DNA from: Salinarimonadaceae bacterium
Lineage (GTDB): Bacteria > Pseudomonadota > Alphaproteobacteria > Rhizobiales > Beijerinckiaceae
Direction: 5' to 3'
Assembly: GCA_007693435.1 (NCBI GenBank)
Contig: REDO01000061.1
Span: 1 to 48,222, forward strand
DNA: 48,222 nt
The stretch's first letter is position 1. Every line of letters starts with the position of its first letter. The notes below the pieces were generated by a model. The model saw only the letters and a list, made by a program, of their open reading frames with translations, searched no databases and had not been told where the DNA came from. The position numbers and the translations under genes were made by a program. Shown here in pieces: positions 17,859-26,101 of this stretch.

Positions 17859-18206
17859 TCAATGGGGGCCTAAGCCCTCGCCGATCAGGCCGAGACGGAC
17901 CAGAACCGGATTCGGCTCGCTGCGCGAAGGAAGAGCATTCGCATTCGCCGCGCCGGAGAACGTCGCGCCGTCGATGCGTTCGACCGACGGAGAGGCGTTT
18001 TCCGCCATCGACCGACGACGCAGGGCGCGAACCGCATATTCACGATACATCAGATCGCTCAGCCCCCGGTCGTGAAACGCGGCGACGCGGCGACGCGCTG
18101 ATGCGTCCCGGGATTCGCCCGCAGCTGCGGACGAGCGGTCTCCGATTCGTTGCTGCGCAAACAAGTCGCTGCGCGCCCGATCCTGCTGCTTCGCACGATC
18201 GTCCAT
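17859..18206 (-). CDS. Hypothetical small charged protein (115 aa)
   Basis: Unrecognised 115-residue soluble protein, rich in Arg, Ala, Asp and Ser. The first half is a basic helix-prone region (MDDRAKQQDRARSDLFAQQ ... ASARRRVAAFHDRGLSDLMYREYAVRALRRRS); the second half is looser and Pro/Ala-rich. No membrane segment or cysteine is seen. A near-perfect GGAGGAAC ribosome-binding site precedes the ATG at 18204-18206, which makes a real gene likely. It faces away from the dehydrogenase gene across a 211-bp divergent region and converges on the MFS gene. Confidence 0.6.
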   Translation of the reverse strand: MDDRAKQQDRARSDLFAQQRIGDRSSAAAGESRDASARRRVAAFHDRGLSDLMYREYAVRALRRRSMAENASPSVERIDGATFSGAANANALPSRSEPNPVLVRLGLIGEGLGPH

Positions 18207-18350
18207 TACAGTTCCTCCAGAGTGGCGATGATGATTTCACCGCTCGTCTTCGCAACCCTCAAAGACGGAATCGCGATTAACGAAAGTATAGCGCTCCGCG
18301 CTTTCCGCCGCTACGCCAGAATATGCATGTCCTTGGTTGTATCCGTGGGT

Positions 18351-18379
18351 TTGACGCGGCTTGCAGCGGCCTCTAGATA
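18351..18379 (+). promoter_or_regulatory. Sigma-70-type promoter of the dehydrogenase gene
   Basis: TTGACG (18351-18356), a 17-bp spacer and TAGATA (18374-18379) lie 39 bp before the ATG at 18418. This is the clearest housekeeping promoter in the window. Confidence 0.65.
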
Positions 18380-18417
18380 CGAGTTCAACTGAACGATCAA
18401 GCGCATAGGGGATCAAG

Positions 18418-19284
18418 ATGGCGAAGGTCGCTTTTCTGGGACTTGGCGTGATGGGCTTTCCGATGGCCGGTCACCTCGCAGCCAAAGGTCACGACGTGAC
18501 CGTGTACAACCGCACCTTCGCGAAGGCCGAGGCATGGGTCGGCGCGCATGGCGGCCGCGCCGCCGCGACGCCGCGGGAGGCGGCTGTCGGTCAGGAAGTG
18601 GTCTTCTGCTGCGTGGGCAACGACGACGACCTTCGTCAGGTGGCGACCGGACCCGACGGCGCTTTCGCGGGCATGGCCTCCGGCGCGATCTTCGTGGATC
18701 ACACGACGGCCTCGGCGGAGATCGCGCGCGAGCTCGCCGGCGCGGCCGCAGATCTCGGCGTCGGCTTCGTCGACGCCCCGGTCTCCGGCGGTCAGGCGGG
18801 CGCGGAAAACGGCGTACTCACCGTGATGTGCGGCGGCGACGCGAAAACCTACGCGCAGGTCGAGCCGGTGATCATGAGCTTCGCGCGCTCCTGCCGGCTG
18901 CTCGGCCCGGCCGGCTCGGGGCAGCTCGCCAAGATGGTCAATCAGGTCTGCATCGCCGGCGTCGTCCAGGGGCTCTCCGAGGGCGTCCAGTTCGGCCTCA
19001 ATGCGGGGCTCGACATGGAGGCGGTGCTGGACGTCATCTCCAAGGGCGCGGCGGGCTCCTGGCAGATGGAGAACCGGGGCAAGACAATGGTCGCAGGCGA
19101 ATTCGATTTCGGCTTCGCGGTCGACTGGATGCGCAAGGATCTCGACATCGTGCTCGCAGAAGCGCGCCGCAACGGCTCGACCATGCCTTTGACGGCGCTC
19201 GTCGACCAATTCTATGCCGAAGTCCAGACGATGGGCGGCGGACGCTGGGACACGTCGAGCCTATTCGCCCGGTTGCGGCGCTGA
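18418..19284 (+). CDS. NAD(P)-dependent beta-hydroxyacid dehydrogenase (3-hydroxyisobutyrate dehydrogenase family)
   Basis: A 288-residue enzyme with a Rossmann nucleotide site at the N-terminus (FLGLGVMGFPMAGHL, residues 6-20), the substrate-binding motif DAPVSGGQAGAENG (119-132) and the catalytic lysine K172 in AKMVNQ, followed by the all-helical C-domain. Family members oxidise 3-hydroxyisobutyrate, tartronate semialdehyde or succinic semialdehyde; which applies cannot be decided. It has its own promoter and converges on the PaaG-like gene with only about 10 bp between them. Confidence 0.88.
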   Translation: MAKVAFLGLGVMGFPMAGHLAAKGHDVTVYNRTFAKAEAWVGAHGGRAAATPREAAVGQEVVFCCVGNDDDLRQVATGPDGAFAGMASGAIFVDHTTASAEIARELAGAAADLGVGFVDAPVSGGQAGAENGVLTVMCGGDAKTYAQVEPVIMSFARSCRLLGPAGSGQLAKMVNQVCIAGVVQGLSEGVQFGLNAGLDMEAVLDVISKGAAGSWQMENRGKTMVAGEFDFGFAVDWMRKDLDIVLAEARRNGSTMPLTALVDQFYAEVQTMGGGRWDTSSLFARLRR

Positions 19285-19294
19285 GCGCGCGCCC

Positions 19295-20086
19295 TCAGTT
19301 CCCCGCGAAGCGCGGGGCGCGTTTCTCGCGAAAGGCGGCGACGCCTTCGGCGAAATCATCCGAACGGCCGCATTCGGCCTGAAACGCGGCCTCCCGGTCG
19401 AGTTGCTCATCGAGACTCGCCCCAAGGCTCTCGCGCACGGCCTTCTTCATCAGGCGCTGCGCGAGAGCCGGGCCTTGCGCGATGCGCGCGACGAAGGCCA
19501 TGGCCTCGGCCGGAAACACCACGTCGTCGAAGACCGCGTAGACGAGGCCGAGGCGCAGCGCCTCCTCCGCGGGCGTCGGATCAGCCGTCAGCATCAGCGC
19601 GAGGGCGCGCTTGGGGCCGACAAGCCGTGGCAGCAGCCAGGTGCCGCCGGCGTCCGGAATCAGCGCGACTTTCGTGAAGGCCTGCTGGAGGAAGGCCGAG
19701 CGCGCCGCGATCGCGACGTCGCAGGCGAGCGCGATGTTGGCGGCGGCGCCGACCGCCGGCCCGTTCAGCGCGGCGATCGTCACCTTCGGATAATCGGCGA
19801 GCGTCATGATCAGCGGGTTGTAATCGCGCGCAAGCGGGGGCCCGAGATCGATGGCTCCGTCCGCGCTGCGCGGCAGATCCTCGGTGAGGTCCTGCCCGGA
19901 GGAGAAGGCGCGCCCCTCCCCGGTCAGCATGACGACGCGAACCGCGTCGTCGCGGGCGCAGGCGGCGAGCGCCGCCCTCAGCTCGGCGTGCATGGTCGCG
20001 GTGAGGGCGTTGAGACGCTCGGGGCGCGCCAGCGTGATCACGGCGATCCCGGCCGCCGCCTCGTATTTCAGGGTCTCGTAACTCAT
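19295..20086 (-). CDS. Enoyl-CoA hydratase/isomerase, PaaG-like
   Basis: A crotonase-fold protein of 263 residues. The oxyanion-hole segments are GRAFSSGQDL and NGPAVGAAANIALACD. The motif LIPDAGGTWLLPRLVG resembles PaaG, the isomerase of ring-epoxidised phenylacetyl-CoA, more than fatty-acid hydratases with two catalytic glutamates. No other phenylacetate genes are present, so general crotonase activity is possible. The ATG overlaps the TGA of the upstream glycosylase gene (ATGA), and its GAGGAGG ribosome-binding site lies inside that gene. Confidence 0.85.
   Translation of the reverse strand: MSYETLKYEAAAGIAVITLARPERLNALTATMHAELRAALAACARDDAVRVVMLTGEGRAFSSGQDLTEDLPRSADGAIDLGPPLARDYNPLIMTLADYPKVTIAALNGPAVGAAANIALACDVAIAARSAFLQQAFTKVALIPDAGGTWLLPRLVGPKRALALMLTADPTPAEEALRLGLVYAVFDDVVFPAEAMAFVARIAQGPALAQRLMKKAVRESLGASLDEQLDREAAFQAECGRSDDFAEGVAAFREKRAPRFAGN
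19301..19322. terminator. Hairpin at a convergent gene junction
   Basis: CCCCGCG (19301-19307) and CGCGGGG (19311-19317) form a strong stem inside the last codons of the PaaG-like gene, just after the convergent dehydrogenase stop, followed by CGCGTTT. It may stop plus-strand transcription, but there is no real T-run. Confidence 0.35.
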
Positions 20087-20745
20087 TGAACCTCCTCGGG
20101 GATTTCGTCCCCGTCCAGCGCCGCGCGGACCTCCTCGCGCAAGGTCGGCAGAAGCTCCGTCTCGAACCAGGGATTGCGCCGTAGCCAGCCGTTGTTGCGC
20201 CACGATGGATGCGGCAGGGGAAGCACACGCGGAAGGCGGGGCTGCGCCAGAATCTCGCGCCAGCGCGCCACGGTCGCCGTAAGCCCGCCTTCCGCATCGG
20301 CCCCAAGGTGCCATTTCTGGGCGTAAAGCCCGATCGTCAGGACGAGCGAGAGGCGCGGCAGCCCGGCGAACACGCGCTCGCGCCAGAGCGGGGCGCATTC
20401 GCGGCGCGGCCGCCGGTCGCCGCCATTCTCGTCGTAGCCCGGAAAGCAGTGTCCCATGGGAACGATGGCGACCTTGGCCGGATCGTAGAACGTCTCTTCG
20501 TCGAGGCCGAGCCATTCACGCAAGCGTACGCCTGAGGGATCAAAAAAGGGCAGGCCCTTGGCGTGCGCACGCGCGCCCGGCGCCTGACTGGCGATGCAAA
20601 GCCGGGCCCGCAGATCCGCCTGGACGATCGGCCGAGGCTCGTGCGGCAGCGGAGCGCAGGCGACGGGGGCGTCGCGGCAGACGCGGCAGGCGCGCAGGCT
20701 CGTGAGCACGGCGTCGAGATCCCGCGCCACGCCGTCGACCGCCAT
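20083..20745 (-). CDS. Uracil-DNA glycosylase superfamily protein
   Basis: A 220-residue member of the UDG superfamily. It has an N-terminal Cys pair (CRVCRD), the motif-1 region ASQAPGARAHAKGLPFFDPSG, the conserved VPMGHCFPGY block and the C-terminal motif LPLPHPSWRNN. The relatives I recall are annotated as uracil-DNA glycosylase family proteins of unknown substrate, probably removing deaminated bases. The ATG at 20743-20745 lies 4 bp before the end of the GST gene on the same strand. It is translationally coupled to the PaaG-like gene downstream; the functional link between the two is not obvious. Confidence 0.85.
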   Translation of the reverse strand: MAVDGVARDLDAVLTSLRACRVCRDAPVACAPLPHEPRPIVQADLRARLCIASQAPGARAHAKGLPFFDPSGVRLREWLGLDEETFYDPAKVAIVPMGHCFPGYDENGGDRRPRRECAPLWRERVFAGLPRLSLVLTIGLYAQKWHLGADAEGGLTATVARWREILAQPRLPRVLPLPHPSWRNNGWLRRNPWFETELLPTLREEVRAALDGDEIPEEVQ

Positions 20746-20749
20746 CGAT

Positions 20750-21361
20750 TCACGCCGCCGCGCTGGGCCGCGCCTTGAGCGCCGCGTGCCAGCGGCGGAC
20801 ATTGGCGAGGTCTTCCGGAATTACGAGCTTGGCGGGCTTCATGAAGTCGAGCGCGACGAGCCCGGTGATGTCGGCGACGCTGAAGCCTTCCTCGCAGAGA
20901 TATTCGCTGCCCGCGAGATGCGCGTCGAGCAAAGTGAGCGCGTGCACGACTTTCGGCTTGTTGGCCTCGCCCCATGCGGGAATCTGCGGGTTCTCCATCT
21001 CGGCCATGCCCGGATGCAGGTGCCGGAAAACCGCACCGACGAAGGTGAACAATCCGAGCTCCACGCGCCTTTGCCACATCTCGACGCGCGCGCGAGCGAT
21101 GGCGCTCGAGCCGAAAAGCGCCGGATCGGGGAAGAGTTCCTCGAAATAGCGGCAGATGGCGATGGATTCGGCGATCGTCGTCCCGTCGTCGAGGAGCAGC
21201 AGCGGCGTCAGCCGCCACGGATTGAGGGCCGCGTATTCCGCAGAGCGGTGGCCCATGGCCCCGAGATCGACCGGCGCCAGATCAACCGAAATGTCCTTCT
21301 CCGCGAGGAATATGCGCACCCGTCGCGGGTTGGGCGCACGCCCGCCGTCGTAGAGCTTCAT
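20750..21361 (-). CDS. Glutathione S-transferase family protein
   Basis: A 203-residue cytosolic GST. The thioredoxin-like N-domain starts MKLYDGGRAPNPRRVRIFLAE and has the cis-proline/glutathione contacts in PLLLLDDGTTIAESIAI; the C-domain is helical, with FSVADITGLVALDF. The catalytic residue of the first loop is probably Ser/Asn-like rather than Tyr. The ATG at 21359-21361 is chosen because GGAGGATG lies 8 bp upstream; another ATG three codons earlier overlaps that site. It heads a minus-strand operon with the UDG-like and PaaG-like genes. Confidence 0.88.
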   Translation of the reverse strand: MKLYDGGRAPNPRRVRIFLAEKDISVDLAPVDLGAMGHRSAEYAALNPWRLTPLLLLDDGTTIAESIAICRYFEELFPDPALFGSSAIARARVEMWQRRVELGLFTFVGAVFRHLHPGMAEMENPQIPAWGEANKPKVVHALTLLDAHLAGSEYLCEEGFSVADITGLVALDFMKPAKLVIPEDLANVRRWHAALKARPSAAA

Positions 21362-21455
21362 AACCGTCATCCTCCACAGGCCGAGGGGACCATAGCGCCG
21401 CGTGGCGGTCAATGTGGTCGGCGAACGGCGACGCGAGCGCGAAGAATCGGCGCGC

Positions 21456-21483
21456 AAAAAAAGGACCCGGCCGAAGCCGGGTC
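21456..21483 (-). terminator. Rho-independent terminator of the thermonuclease-like gene
   Basis: On the minus strand: GACCCGGC - TTCG - GCCGGGTC (21464-21483), followed by CC and seven T residues. It separates the thermonuclease-like gene from the GST operon. Confidence 0.92.
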
Positions 21484-21561
21484 TAGGAGGTCTGTCGTCC
21501 CTGGAGGTCAATCCCGGGAGTTCATAGGCAATACAACGCGCCACTTGCGAAATCGTTCCAA

Positions 21562-22191
21562 TCAGTTTGGCGAAGCGTCGGGGCTCGCATGCGCGCGCCG
21601 CCAAACGGCCGGGCGCTCGAACTCGCCGGCCCAGATGCCAAGCCCAGCCGCGCGCGCGCGCTCTTCTTCCGCGTCGTACCCGCCGAAGGCGACGGCGTGG
21701 CCGGAAGCGACCATGGCCGCGCCGAGATCGACCCCGCCCGCCTCGCAGCGCGCCACGCTGCGTCCGTACCGGTCTTTTTCGCGGATGGCGCAGAACGTCT
21801 CGACGTCGGCCACGAGACGTTCGAGCGCATGGCGCGCCTCGAGCCCGCAGCGATAGTCGATACCGTCATAGCGGCAGAACTGGCGCATTTCTGGAGCGTC
21901 CATATCGGCCATCCTGATCTCGACGTCGCCGATGCGCAGCGAATCGCCGTCGATCACATAAGCGAGACCCGCGACCGTCTCTTGCGGCGTGAAGCCCCAA
22001 TCCCGCTCCCCGAGCCAGATTCCGAACGCGATGATCACCGGGAGGATGATCAGCGCCCTTCCGAACCGCGCCCGGCGGCGTCGAAAGGGACGAGCCCGCA
22101 GGGGCCGCGCGCGCCCCCGCCCCTGCCCGACGAAGCGGGGCCGGGGCGGCGACGACTGCGACCGATTTTTTCCCAACGGCTCGATGATCAT
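21562..22191 (-). CDS. Membrane-anchored thermonuclease (SNase) family protein
   Basis: 209 residues: a basic cytosolic lead (about 1-45, Arg-rich), one membrane helix (46-60) and an extracytoplasmic Staphylococcal-nuclease-like domain. Recognisable nuclease features are the DGDS turn (81-84), IRMADMDAPE, and the EKDRYGRSVARC segment carrying the catalytic Glu and Arg. It probably acts in the periplasm, tethered to the inner membrane; nucleic-acid cleavage is expected from the family but not proven. It is divergent from the histidine kinase gene and ends at its own terminator. Confidence 0.83.
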   Translation of the reverse strand: MIIEPLGKNRSQSSPPRPRFVGQGRGRARPLRARPFRRRRARFGRALIILPVIIAFGIWLGERDWGFTPQETVAGLAYVIDGDSLRIGDVEIRMADMDAPEMRQFCRYDGIDYRCGLEARHALERLVADVETFCAIREKDRYGRSVARCEAGGVDLGAAMVASGHAVAFGGYDAEEERARAAGLGIWAGEFERPAVWRRAHASPDASPN

Positions 22192-22274
22192 GAGGCGGAC
22201 ATTAACGAATTCGCGAGAGAGTAATCCCCGGCATACAGCGAATCGATGCGCAACCCGTTAACGAACCCGAGCGA

Positions 22275-23858
22275 ATGACAGGCGAACCAGCCGCCGGGGC
22301 CGCTCCGGCCGAGGCGTCCGATCAGGGCGCCCCCACCATCGACGCGAGGCGTCGTCGCAAGGTCGCGCAGAATATGCGCACGGCCCGCGAGCGGCTGACT
22401 TCGTCGGTGGGGCTCGAACGCTCGTTCGAACTCGAGTTCCTGCGGCTCTTCGCGCAATACCGCATCGACGCGGCGATACCCCTTATCGTGCTCGCGGCGG
22501 CCGGCGGTTTCGCGGCCTCCTGGTTCGTTCCCGGCCAGGCGCCGCTCATCGCGTCCGTGATCGCGATCGCGACGGGCCTCATGATCGTCCTGTCGCGCAG
22601 CCTTTCGCGCCAGAGGGACGAGGACCTCGCCCTCGGGCGCTGGCATCGCACCTTCGTCTTCGGCGATGCGCTGTTCGGCGCATCCTGGGCGCTCCTCGTC
22701 ATGGCGCTGGCGGGCGCGAACGACCAGAGCACCGGGGCCTTCGTCCTGTTCGTCGTGTTGATGGTCTCGGCCGTCACGGCGATGCTTTCCGCGACATTGC
22801 CCGCCGCCGTCTATGCCGGGCTGGCGCCGTTATCCATCGCCATGCTGGTCCTCGCCTTCCTCACCAGGGAAGTCGGCGCCGGGCTCCTCGCCGCGATGAC
22901 CATCAGCGCGCAGGTCTTCTTCGTGTTCCTTGCACGCCGCCTCTACTCGAGCGCGCTCGCGACGCTGCGCTCGCGGGCGGAGAAGGACAAGCTGTTCCAC
23001 GAACTGGAGGAGGCCAAGGCCAATTCCGACGAGGCGCGGCGACGGGCCGAGGAGGCGAATCTCGCCAAGTCGCGCTTCCTCGCCACGATGAGCCACGAAC
23101 TGCGCACGCCGCTCAACGCGATCCTCGGCTTTTCCGAAGTGATGAAGGACGAGGTCTTCGGCAAGCATACATCCGACACCTACCGCGAATACTCGGCCGA
23201 CATACACGCCAGCGGGCGCCACCTTCTCAACCTCATCAACGAGATCCTCGACCTGTCGCGCGTCGAGGCGGGGCGCTACGAGCTCAACGAGGAAGCGTTG
23301 CGTCTGGCGTATCTCATCGACGATTGCCGCCACATGGTGGCGTTGCGCGCCCGCGCCAAGGAACAGGCGATCAAGGCGGTCGTCGATCCCTCGCTGCCGA
23401 GCGTCTGGGCGGACGAGCGGGCGATCCGGCAGATCGTGCTGAACATCCTCTCCAACGCCGTGAAGTTCACGCCGCCCGGCGGCGAGATCGTCATCAAGGC
23501 GGGCTGGACCTCCTCCGGCGGCCAATACGTGTCCATACGCGACAACGGGCCGGGAATTCCGGAAGAGGAGATTCCGATCATCATGTCGTCCTTCGGACGC
23601 GGTTCGCTTGCGCTCAAGACCGCCGAGCAGGGCTCGGGGCTCGGCCTGCCGATCGTCAAGGGACTGATCGAACTGCACGGCGGCGCCTTCCAGCTGCGTT
23701 CCGCGCCGCGCGAGGGCACCGAGGTGATCGTCACGCTTCCCGCCTCCCGGGTCATGGACGCCCTGCCCGCCGTCGACGTCGAGCCGAGCCAGAGCGAGAA
23801 GGACGCGACCGGAAGGTCGGGTAAACCCGCCGCGAGCGGCAAGACGCGGGCGGCCTGA
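22275..23858 (+). CDS. Membrane sensor histidine kinase, PleC/PdhS-like
   Basis: 527 residues: a cytosolic lead, six predicted membrane helices (about 66-225), a short coiled coil (235-262), a HisKA domain with the phospho-acceptor H274 in SHELRTPLNAILGFSEVMKDEVFG, and a HATPase domain with NAVKFTPPGGE, DNGPGIPEEE and QGSGLGLPIVKGL. The HisKA/catalytic sequence resembles PleC/PdhS cell-cycle kinases that act on DivK-type regulators. No response regulator is adjacent, so the partner is encoded elsewhere. It converges on cobT with about 13 bp between them. Confidence 0.88.
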   Translation: MTGEPAAGAAPAEASDQGAPTIDARRRRKVAQNMRTARERLTSSVGLERSFELEFLRLFAQYRIDAAIPLIVLAAAGGFAASWFVPGQAPLIASVIAIATGLMIVLSRSLSRQRDEDLALGRWHRTFVFGDALFGASWALLVMALAGANDQSTGAFVLFVVLMVSAVTAMLSATLPAAVYAGLAPLSIAMLVLAFLTREVGAGLLAAMTISAQVFFVFLARRLYSSALATLRSRAEKDKLFHELEEAKANSDEARRRAEEANLAKSRFLATMSHELRTPLNAILGFSEVMKDEVFGKHTSDTYREYSADIHASGRHLLNLINEILDLSRVEAGRYELNEEALRLAYLIDDCRHMVALRARAKEQAIKAVVDPSLPSVWADERAIRQIVLNILSNAVKFTPPGGEIVIKAGWTSSGGQYVSIRDNGPGIPEEEIPIIMSSFGRGSLALKTAEQGSGLGLPIVKGLIELHGGAFQLRSAPREGTEVIVTLPASRVMDALPAVDVEPSQSEKDATGRSGKPAASGKTRAA

Positions 23859-23871
23859 GCCGTCGGCCTCG

Positions 23872-24900
23872 TCAGGATTCGCTTCGCGCCACGGCCGCTT
23901 CCGCGAATGTCGCCATACCGTTGTGACAGCCGGCCGCCGCCTTGATCAATCCCATCGCGAGCGCAGCGCCGGAGCCCTCGCCCAGACGCATCCCGAGCGC
24001 CAGCAGCGGCGCCTTGCCGAAGCGTTCCAGCACCTCGCGATGCGCGCCTTCCGCGGAGAGATGGCCGAACACGCAATGATCGATCGCGCGCGCGTCGAGC
24101 GCGTGCAGGATCGCGGCGGCGGCGGTGGCGACGTAGCCATCGACGACGACCGGAACGCGCTGGATGCGCGCGGCGAGAATCGCGCCGGCCATGGCGGCGA
24201 TCTCGCGGCCGCCGAGCCTGGCGAGAACCGCGAGCGGATCGGAAAGCGCGTCCGCGTGGCGCGCAAGCGCCGCTTCCACGGCCGCGACCTTGCGCGCGAG
24301 ACCGGCGTCGTCGACGCCCGTGCCTCGCCCCACCCAGCGTTCCGCCCCGCCGCCATAGAGCGCGGCGTAGATCGCTGCCGCGATCGTGGTGTTGCCGATG
24401 CCCATCTCGCCGACGCCGAGAAGATCCGTCCCGCCGGCGATCGCCTCCATGCCGAAAGCCATCGTCGCGACGGCGTCCTTCTCGGTCATCGCCGCCTCTT
24501 GCGTGATGTCCTTCGTCGGCATATCGACGGCGAGATCGAAAACCTTGAAGCCGATGCCGTAAGCCGCGCAGATCTGGTTGATGGCCGCGCCGCCGGCGGC
24601 GAAATTGGCCAGCATCTGCCGGTTCACCGCATCCGGGAAAGCCGAGACCCCCTGCGCCGTGACGCCGTGCGCGCCGGCGAAAACCGCGACGAGCGGGCGC
24701 GCGACCGAGGGCTGCGGCCTGCCCTGCCAACCGGCGAGCCATTCCGCCAGCCATTCCAGACGCCCCAGAGAGCCCGCCGGCTTCGTCAACTCGGCCTGGC
24801 GCGCGCGCACGGCCTCGATCGCCTCCGCGTCGGCCCCGGGCATCATCGCGATCAGCCTGCGAACGTCGTCGAAAGGCGCGTCGGAATTCTGGTCGATCAT
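23872..24900 (-). CDS. cobT: Nicotinate-nucleotide--dimethylbenzimidazole phosphoribosyltransferase
   Basis: CobT activates 5,6-dimethylbenzimidazole to alpha-ribazole phosphate for the lower ligand of cobalamin. It has 342 residues with family motifs KPAGSLGRLE, FAGAHGVTAQGVSAFP, GEMGIGNTT, and the C-terminal catalytic-glutamate region MRLGEGSGAALAM. The ATG at 24898-24900 follows AGGAG; the in-frame TTG just before it is less likely. It is divergent from cobS, the next enzyme of the same pathway, across about 100 bp. Confidence 0.95.
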   Translation of the reverse strand: MIDQNSDAPFDDVRRLIAMMPGADAEAIEAVRARQAELTKPAGSLGRLEWLAEWLAGWQGRPQPSVARPLVAVFAGAHGVTAQGVSAFPDAVNRQMLANFAAGGAAINQICAAYGIGFKVFDLAVDMPTKDITQEAAMTEKDAVATMAFGMEAIAGGTDLLGVGEMGIGNTTIAAAIYAALYGGGAERWVGRGTGVDDAGLARKVAAVEAALARHADALSDPLAVLARLGGREIAAMAGAILAARIQRVPVVVDGYVATAAAAILHALDARAIDHCVFGHLSAEGAHREVLERFGKAPLLALGMRLGEGSGAALAMGLIKAAAGCHNGMATFAEAAVARSES

Positions 24901-25003
24901 CAATTGGCTCCTGTTGGGCGGGCTCGCCCCGGACGGAATCGCAGGTTGGCCGGCGAGCTATAGCGGGCTATTGAAACCGGGTGAAGCGCGCTCAGGAGGG
25001 AAG

Positions 25004-25846
25004 ATGGACCGGCAGGAGCATGGCGCCCCGCAGGATGAGCCCGCATACGCGCCGGCGAGCGCGGTCGTGCGCGTCGCGCAATGCCTGCGCTTCTACTCGC
25101 GCCTTTCAGTGCCGGCGCTGTCCGGGGAACGAGACCCCCACGCCCGCCCCGATTTCGCGGCGATGACTGACATGATTCCCGTCGCGGGCGCGATCATCGG
25201 AGCGATCGGCGCGCTCGTCTTTCTCGCAGCCCACACGCTCGGCCTCGGCCCTTTGATCGCGGCGACGCTCGCCGTGACGGCGCTGGTTTTCGCCACCGGC
25301 GCCTTTCACGAAGACGGGCTGGCCGACACATTCGATTCCTTCGGCGGCGGCGCGACGCGCGAGAAGCGTCTGGCGATCATGAAGGACAGCAGCATCGGCG
25401 TATTCGGCGCCGCCGCGCTGGTCCTCGGGCTCGGCCTGCGCGTGCTGCTGCTCGCCGAAATCGCGCGCCGGATATCGCCGCTCGCAGCGGCCGGGGCGCT
25501 CGTCGGCGTTGCGGCGCTTTCACGCAGCGTCGCGCTGGCGCCGCTGATCTTCCTCGAACCGGCGCGCTCCGACGGCGCTTCGGCGGCGGTGGGGCGGCCG
25601 ACGCGCGCGAACTTCGCGATCGCCTGCGCCATCGCGGCGGCGATCTATGCCTTCTTCGGGCTCGCGACCGGCCTGCCCGCATCCGGCCTCGCCCTCGGAG
25701 CGATGCTCGCCGTCGCGGTCACGGCGCTGATGATCGGCTGGTCGAAGGCGATGATCGACGGCCAGACCGGAGACGTCATTGGCTCCTCGCAACAGATCGC
25801 GGAGATCACGATCATGCTCGGCCTCTTGATCCTCGCCGCCGGGTGA
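25004..25846 (+). CDS. cobS: Adenosylcobinamide-GDP ribazoletransferase (cobalamin synthase)
   Basis: CobS is the integral-membrane enzyme that joins adenosylcobinamide-GDP to alpha-ribazole, completing the nucleotide loop of coenzyme B12. The 280-residue product has the family motif FHEDGLADTFDSFGGG with its acidic metal site, and MKDSSIGVFGAAALVLGLGLR, among several membrane helices. The ATG at 25004 is 3 bp after AGGAGGG. It forms a divergent pair with cobT; I see no cobalamin riboswitch in the intervening 103 bp. Confidence 0.95.
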   Translation: MDRQEHGAPQDEPAYAPASAVVRVAQCLRFYSRLSVPALSGERDPHARPDFAAMTDMIPVAGAIIGAIGALVFLAAHTLGLGPLIAATLAVTALVFATGAFHEDGLADTFDSFGGGATREKRLAIMKDSSIGVFGAAALVLGLGLRVLLLAEIARRISPLAAAGALVGVAALSRSVALAPLIFLEPARSDGASAAVGRPTRANFAIACAIAAAIYAFFGLATGLPASGLALGAMLAVAVTALMIGWSKAMIDGQTGDVIGSSQQIAEITIMLGLLILAAG

Positions 25847-25877
25847 CGACATTGAGGGCATAGAGGTCGGAGCGAGC

Positions 25878-26099
25878 ATGAAGGACGGATACGACGCGCC
25901 GCGCAGGATTTCCACGCCCTGCCTGAAGGTCTGCCTGATGGACGCCACGGCCGGCCTGTGCGAGGGCTGCGGCCGCACGCGCGCAGAGATCGCAAGCTGG
26001 GGACGCCTGTCGGAGGAGGAACGCCTCGCAATCATGGCGGGGCTAGAGGCGCGCATGCGCGCCGCCTTCCTCGGCGAGACGACGGACGGGCGAGGCTGA
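25878..26099 (+). CDS. DUF1289 small cysteine protein
   Basis: A 73-residue cytosolic protein with the DUF1289 pattern: STPCLKVCLMD then GLCEGCGRTRAEI, giving four cysteines likely to bind a metal, followed by a helix (LSEEERLAIMAGLEARM). The function is unknown; family members are common as small genes in proteobacteria. It lies 31 bp after cobS and 2 bp before the aspartyl protease gene, so the three are probably cotranscribed. Confidence 0.87.
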   Translation: MKDGYDAPRRISTPCLKVCLMDATAGLCEGCGRTRAEIASWGRLSEEERLAIMAGLEARMRAAFLGETTDGRG

Positions 26100-26101
26100 A
26101 C

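Noticed and set aside
24901-25003. Cobalamin riboswitch between divergent cobT and cobS
   Set aside because: No B12-box-like sequence is visible on either strand, and the 103-bp gap is too short to hold a complete element plus two promoters.
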